A DNA stretch of 64,000 nt from Algibacter sp. L1A34 (GTDB lineage: Bacteria; Bacteroidota; Bacteroidia; Flavobacteriales; Flavobacteriaceae): assembly GCF_009796805.1 (NCBI RefSeq), contig NZ_CP047029.1:310001-374000 (forward strand). The letters are read 5' to 3'. Below are positions 59,970 through 64,000 of the stretch, piece by piece. Positions within the stretch are counted from its first letter, which is position 1. Every line of letters starts with the position of its first letter. The notes under the pieces are model-generated. The model had not been told where the DNA came from. It saw nothing but the letters and a program-made list of their open reading frames with translations, and did no database searches. The translations under genes and the position numbers were made by a program.

Positions 59970-60809
59970 ATGAAAATGAAAATTAATTTCCTACTTAGCA
60001 TCGTTACCGTTTTTGCTTTAACATCTTGCAAAAATGATGCGAAACAAAACAAAAAAGAAACACCAATTAATTCGGTTGTAGAACAAAAACAAGAATTTCA
60101 AAACCAGGCTCATGAGCTAGTTTACCAAATGGTACAAAAAGTTGGAGATTACAGTAAACTTGCTAGCAAAAAAGATGTTGTTTACACTTATACTTACCAA
60201 ACACCAGATGGTAAAACCGATGTTATAATAGAAAAATATATTTTTAATGGTGAACTATCATACGGTGCGTATCAAAAACACGAACGTACACTTGCCGACC
60301 TTCACGGTTTAATTGAACAAGGGTATGATGGTAACGGATTTTGGATAAAACATAACGGAGCTCCATTAAATGACCCTGCAGCTTTAAAAAAAGCAGCTTT
60401 TAATAGACCCACAAATTTTTATTGGTTTGCCATGATGCAAAAATTGCTAGATCCAGGTTTACAATACGAATACATTAGCGAACAAACTATTAACAATAAT
60501 ACATACGATGTTGTTAAAGTTTCTTTTGATCCTAAAAATGATAAACCATCCGATACTTACCAATTGTATATTAATAAAGAAACGAAATTGGCCGATCAGT
60601 TTTTGTTTACGGTTATGGATTTTGGTAGAACGGAACCTATGCTAATGGTTATGGAATATGAGCAAGTTGAAGATTTACTAATACCTACAAAACGCAAATA
60701 CAAAAAATCTAATTGGGATGCAGAAGTAACCAAAGAACCTTGGATACTTGTAAACTGGACAGATATAAAATTCAATAACGGTTTAACTAAAGCCGATTTC
60801 ACAAAATAA
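59970..60809 (+). CDS. lipoprotein of unknown function (DUF6503-like)
   Basis: A 279-residue lipoprotein with lipobox ALTSC (Cys20); the start may also be the ATG two codons later. The mature part is beta-rich with a pattern like lipoprotein-carrier (LolA-type) folds: VVYTYTYQTPDGKTDVI, NNTYDVVKVSFDP, DTYQLYINKETKLADQF and TKRKYKKSNWD. I think it belongs to DUF6503, which is common in Flavobacteriia, but without a search this is tentative. A single gene with a strong terminator. Confidence 0.68.
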   Translation: MKMKINFLLSIVTVFALTSCKNDAKQNKKETPINSVVEQKQEFQNQAHELVYQMVQKVGDYSKLASKKDVVYTYTYQTPDGKTDVIIEKYIFNGELSYGAYQKHERTLADLHGLIEQGYDGNGFWIKHNGAPLNDPAALKKAAFNRPTNFYWFAMMQKLLDPGLQYEYISEQTINNNTYDVVKVSFDPKNDKPSDTYQLYINKETKLADQFLFTVMDFGRTEPMLMVMEYEQVEDLLIPTKRKYKKSNWDAEVTKEPWILVNWTDIKFNNGLTKADFTK

Positions 60810-60817
60810 TGTATTCC

Positions 60818-60853
60818 AAATGCAGTTCTTAATTTAAGAACTGCATTTTTTTT
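60818..60853. terminator. bidirectional terminator between lipoprotein and epimerase genes
   Basis: Stem AAATGCAGTTCTT / AAGAACTGCATTT with loop AATTT, followed by T8. It separates two convergent genes. Confidence 0.85.
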
Positions 60854-60866
60854 AGCAGAACTCTAC

Positions 60867-61775
60867 TTAATTAAGCAAGTTATCTAAAGCCGGTTGTAAG
60901 TGGTGGAATTTAAAATCGAAACCTACATCTTCTATTTTTTTAGAACTTACTCGTTGGCTTTCAAAAAGCAATAGATGCATTTCACCTAAAACCAATTTCA
61001 TTGCAAACTTTGGTATTTTAGGTAAAAAAAATGGACGCTCTAAAGTTGTTGCTATGCTTTTAGTCAACTCGTAATTAGTTGTCGGGTTGGGTGCAACAGC
61101 ATTAAAAACGCCTTCTAGCTTTTCTAAAAGTGTAAACAGAAAAATTTCTGACAAATCTTCTATATGAATCCACGATTGCCATTGTTTTCCGCTACCAAAG
61201 GCAGATCCTAAACCTAACTTTATAGGTTTTATCATTTCAGCTAATGCACCTCCATTTTCGGCTAAAACCAAACCTATTCTAATTTTAGTAACTTTTATAT
61301 TTAGTTCTGAGAACCTATCGACCGCTGTTTCCCAGACATTCACTACTTCACTTAAAAATGAATTAGCACTCGTAATTTTAAAATCTTCAGTATAGTAATT
61401 TGTTAACGAATCGGGATACAAACCAATGGCACTTGCCGAAACAATTTGCTGCACGTTATGAGGTGTGTTTTTAAGGCTTTCAAAAAGTAATTCGGCACTA
61501 TCTTTTCGGCTTGATAAAATTATTTTTTTATATGAATCGGTCCATCGTTTTGAAATCGTAGCTCCTGCCAAATTTATAATAGCATCTACATTTTTAAAAC
61601 AATCTAAATCAATTTCCTTAGCATCAGGATTCCAAAGAAAGCCTTGATAGTTTTCATTTTTTACAAGTTTAGATTTACTTGTGGTTAAGAAATTAACCTT
61701 AATATTTTCCGCATGGCAAAGACTAACAATTTCTTGTCCAATTAATCCCGTAGCTCCTGTAATTAAAACCCGCAT
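60867..61775 (-). CDS. TIGR01777 family NAD-dependent epimerase-like protein
   Basis: A 302-residue extended short-chain dehydrogenase. The nucleotide motif is ITGATGLIGQEIV at the N-terminus, followed by the segment INLAGATISKRW, typical of the YfcH/TIGR01777 group, and WQSWIHIEDLSEIFLF. The usual catalytic Tyr is not in a clear YxxxK. The biological role of this group is unresolved; plant homologues act in cell division (GIANT CHLOROPLAST 1). A single gene on the minus strand. Confidence 0.9.
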   Translation of the reverse strand: MRVLITGATGLIGQEIVSLCHAENIKVNFLTTSKSKLVKNENYQGFLWNPDAKEIDLDCFKNVDAIINLAGATISKRWTDSYKKIILSSRKDSAELLFESLKNTPHNVQQIVSASAIGLYPDSLTNYYTEDFKITSANSFLSEVVNVWETAVDRFSELNIKVTKIRIGLVLAENGGALAEMIKPIKLGLGSAFGSGKQWQSWIHIEDLSEIFLFTLLEKLEGVFNAVAPNPTTNYELTKSIATTLERPFFLPKIPKFAMKLVLGEMHLLLFESQRVSSKKIEDVGFDFKFHHLQPALDNLLN

Positions 61776-61957
61776 GTCTTTTTTTTTAAATTTACAAAAT
61801 GAAAGGTTTGTTTGCTACTATTTTATGGAAGGTTTAACAGAATTTTTCCGATGAAATTTTCTTAGAATTTTTTCAAACAAAACAAGCGTTAAATTAAAAC
61901 AAATAGATATCCAGAATGCCAATCTACGAACATCCTAAACAGGTACGAAACTATAAC

Positions 61958-62638
61958 CTATTTAATCCCACGTAACATTTCTCGTTTTCCTGGAGGACCT
62001 TCTAAACGCTGTACTGTAAAGCCAACAGCTTGCATAGCACGACGCACACTTCCTTTTGCTGCATAAGTTACTAAAACACCGTTTTTCTTTAGCGCTTTAT
62101 ACATACTTTCAAAAATAGGCTCTGTCCATAACTCTGGTTGAACACGAGCTCCAAAAGCATCAAAATAAATGATATTGAAAACGTCTTCATCTTTTATTTC
62201 TGCAAAAAATTTCTTCTGTTTCTCAATTGAAAAATGAGGAGTTATATCATGTTTTTCATTCCAAGTAACATCGTGAAGTGCCTTAAAAACAGTCTCGTTT
62301 TCTTCTGCTTTTAACTGCTTAGCGTAGTTTAACAAAGTTATTTCTTCCGAAGAAACAGGATACGCCTCTACTCCAACATAATTTGTTTTGATGTTTAATT
62401 TTTCTGCTTCTAAAAAAGTAATAAAGGCATTCAAACCCGTCCCGAAACCGATTTCTAAAATAGAAATGCTCTCTAATTCCTTCTTTATATTTTCTGTATA
62501 AAAATATTGCAAACCATGTTTTATAAACACATGATAAGCTTCTTGAATGGCGCCATGCTTAGAATGATATTGCTCGTCCCAATCTGGTAAATGGATGGTT
62601 GACGAACCATCGGCTGTTATTACAACTTCTCGTTTCAA
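61958..62638 (-). CDS. mnmD: tRNA 34-methyltransferase MnmD
   Basis: A 226-residue SAM-dependent methyltransferase of the MnmC N-terminal (DUF752) family, without the oxidase domain, hence MnmD. The opening DGSSTIHLPDWDEQYHSKHG, SAM loop LEIGFGTGLNAF and YFDAFGARVQPELWT are diagnostic. It finishes the mnm5s2U modification at the wobble uridine of tRNAs. It lies two bases after the DUF4920-type lipoprotein gene, so the two are one unit. Confidence 0.93.
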   Translation of the reverse strand: MKREVVITADGSSTIHLPDWDEQYHSKHGAIQEAYHVFIKHGLQYFYTENIKKELESISILEIGFGTGLNAFITFLEAEKLNIKTNYVGVEAYPVSSEEITLLNYAKQLKAEENETVFKALHDVTWNEKHDITPHFSIEKQKKFFAEIKDEDVFNIIYFDAFGARVQPELWTEPIFESMYKALKKNGVLVTYAAKGSVRRAMQAVGFTVQRLEGPPGKREMLRGIK

Positions 62639-62640
62639 AT

Positions 62641-63144
62641 TTATTGTTTTAAAAGTACACCATCGGCTTCAAAAGAAAACGTCTTTTTAGGTTCGATAAT
62701 TTGTGCTATTTCTTCTTCGGTTTTTCCTGCATCCTCTGCATAATGGCGTTGCTCATCGACTGAAACTTCGGTAACAAATGCATTTCCATTAATAATAACT
62801 TCTTTGCCGGTTATATCCTTCGGCATAAAAAAACCGTAATCCTTAAATTTAACCATTACTTCGTTACCATCTTCCAAATCTAAACGCATCCAACAACCTT
62901 TTGCTTGACAAACACTATTTACTTTAGCTTTTATTTTTGAAGGAATACTATCTCCAACATTCATAGATTTATAATGTGAAGCCATGGAAGTTGCAGGAAT
63001 AGCATCGTCGGCTATAATTTTATTTCCGAAGGAAGCATAACTAACCGTTTCTGTTTTAGTAGGTTTGGCTTGTTGCACATCTGCTTTCTTTTTACATGAT
63101 ATCATAAAAAAAACGCAAATAAAAGTGAGAAAAAGTGATTTCAT
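62641..63144 (-). CDS. DUF4920-like lipoprotein
   Basis: A 167-residue exported lipoprotein with lipobox FMISC (Cys17) and a basic KKK after it. The mature part resembles DUF4920: SIPSKIKAKVNSVCQAKGCW with two Cys, then MRLDLEDGNEVMVKF and a phrase like FFMPKDITGKEVIING. The Cys pair may bind metal or form a disulfide. It is co-transcribed with mnmD, a link repeated in related genomes as far as I recall. Function is unknown. Confidence 0.82.
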   Translation of the reverse strand: MKSLFLTFICVFFMISCKKKADVQQAKPTKTETVSYASFGNKIIADDAIPATSMASHYKSMNVGDSIPSKIKAKVNSVCQAKGCWMRLDLEDGNEVMVKFKDYGFFMPKDITGKEVIINGNAFVTEVSVDEQRHYAEDAGKTEEEIAQIIEPKKTFSFEADGVLLKQ

Positions 63145-63227
63145 TTGATGAATGTTTAGATTTTATACAATTTCTGTAAATATACCCAAATTTTAAAAAC
63201 GAATTTACTTAAATTTACAATCTAAAT

Positions 63228-64000
63228 ATGAACAATATGAGTGCTATAATCAACAACATCGAGATTATAAAAGCAAAATCTACAAAAATTAATGATGTAG
63301 ATTTTGACAATTTAAAGTTTGGAAGTGTTTTTTCAGACCACATGTTAGTGTGCAACTATGAAAACGGTAAGTGGCAAACCCCAAAGGTTACGCCTTACGA
63401 GCCGATTACTTTAGACCCTGCGTCAAAGATTTTCCATTACGGTCAATCGATTTTCGAGGGTATGAAAGCATATAAAGATGCCGATGAGAAAGTCTGGTTA
63501 TTTCGTCCGTTAGAAAACTTTAAACGTTTAAACATTTCTGCTAAACGATTAGCAATTCCTGAATTACCTGAGAACTATTTTATGGATGGGTTAAAAACGT
63601 TATTAGAAGTTGATAGCGATTGGATTCCTAAAAATGAAGGAAGTTCATTATATATTCGTCCGTTTATTTTTGCTTCAGGAAACGGTTTTCATGCCTCACC
63701 TGCCGATGCTTATAAGTTTATAATTTGTACAGCACCATCGGGAGCTTATTTTTCAGGAAAAGTAAAGGTTTTAATTGAAGAAAAATACTCACGTTCTGCA
63801 AACGGCGGTGTAGGTTTCGCAAAAGCTGGAGGTAATTATGCTGGGCAATTTTACCCAACACAATTAGCTATAGAAAAAGGTTACCAACAAGTAATTTGGA
63901 CCGACGATAATACACACGAATATATTGAAGAAGCTGGTGCAATGAATATTTTTGTACGCATAAACGATACATTAATTACAGGCCCAACGAGTGATAGAAT
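63228..64000 (+). CDS. ilvE: branched-chain amino acid aminotransferase, 3' end cut by window edge
   Basis: The first 257 residues of a fold-IV PLP aminotransferase are visible; the rest lies beyond the right edge. Segments FHYGQSIFEGMKAYK, SLYIRPFIFASG and the PLP-lysine region VGFAKAGGNYAGQ are present, and VIWTDDNTHEYIEEAGAMN matches the branched-chain type. It catalyses the last step of Ile, Leu and Val synthesis. I use the ATG at 63228; an in-frame ATG at 63237 is also possible. It is divergent from the DUF4920-like gene. Confidence 0.93.
   Translation, partial: MNNMSAIINNIEIIKAKSTKINDVDFDNLKFGSVFSDHMLVCNYENGKWQTPKVTPYEPITLDPASKIFHYGQSIFEGMKAYKDADEKVWLFRPLENFKRLNISAKRLAIPELPENYFMDGLKTLLEVDSDWIPKNEGSSLYIRPFIFASGNGFHASPADAYKFIICTAPSGAYFSGKVKVLIEEKYSRSANGGVGFAKAGGNYAGQFYPTQLAIEKGYQQVIWTDDNTHEYIEEAGAMNIFVRINDTLITGPTSDR

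Noticed and set aside
1-64000. CRISPR arrays, insertion sequences, prophage, integrase or toxin-antitoxin genes
   Set aside because: No regular repeat-spacer pattern, transposase, integrase or phage gene is found; only the three dispersed elements and normal chromosomal genes.

Overview
The window is chromosomal DNA of a member of the Flavobacteriaceae (Bacteroidota). The evidence is the low G+C content, the Bacteroidota -7 promoter box TAnnTTTG in front of many genes, a protein with a type IX secretion sorting domain, Flavobacteriia-style fusions and lengths (CcoNO fusion, mono-haem CcoP), and several lipoproteins and small membrane families typical of this group. I cannot name the genus. 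I see no rRNA, CRISPR array, insertion sequence, prophage or transfer origin. There is one tRNA, tRNA-Leu(GAG).

Layout. 1-5.9 kb: end of a DUF4252-type lipoprotein, a small possible transcription unit, an MFS exporter with a VOC protein, an Lrp regulator, tRNA-Leu, a 2-hydroxyacid dehydrogenase and sucC. 6-16.5 kb: lysA, a fatty acid hydroxylase, a T9SS cargo protein, a three-gene operon (M28 peptidase, pseudopilin-like protein, DinB-like protein), PPK2, an M1 peptidase and a frameshifted YdeI-like gene. 16.5-20 kb: a sucrose-phosphate-synthase-like glycosyltransferase and a phosphatase-glycosidase fusion. 20-23 kb: vWA protein and MoxR ATPase.

22.9-39 kb is the functional core, an oxygen-response and microaerobic respiration block. 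It holds a Crp/Fnr regulator, a universal stress protein, a response regulator whose output is a Crp/Fnr-type DNA-binding module, its PAS histidine kinase, then ccoI, ccoS, ccoNO, ccoQ, ccoP, ccoG, ccoH and a SafE-like protein for cbb3 oxidase, a second universal stress protein, hemN and a YceI lipoprotein. Palindromes ATGAY-N4-RTCAT sit upstream of usp, ccoI, ccoS-NOQP and hemN, and in each case the centre lies exactly 36.5 bp from the last G of a TAnnTTTG-like box. The kinase PAS domain keeps residues aligned with the FixL haem His and distal Arg. Together this looks like a FixL-FixJ-FixK cascade in which FixJ and FixK are one protein. This is the strongest candidate for a system worth describing.

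39-64 kb: a LETM1-related protein, a PLP decarboxylase, an LpxD-like acyltransferase, a membrane-bound XRE-type protein, a LytS/LytTR/2TM signalling group in which the kinase is fused in frame to a 2TM domain at an A8 run, TonB, a PfkB sugar kinase, a MOSC protein, a DEAD-box helicase, a five-gene operon (NatAB-type ABC exporter, MscS channel, outer-membrane protein, sigma-54 type response regulator without a DNA-binding domain), grpE-dnaJ, a second YceI lipoprotein, a TIGR01777 epimerase, mnmD, a DUF4920-like lipoprotein and the start of ilvE.

Three copies of an imperfectly palindromic 77-95 nt element (12.1, 34.6 and 45.3 kb) have conserved unpaired parts and covarying stems. One lies inside the cco gene run.
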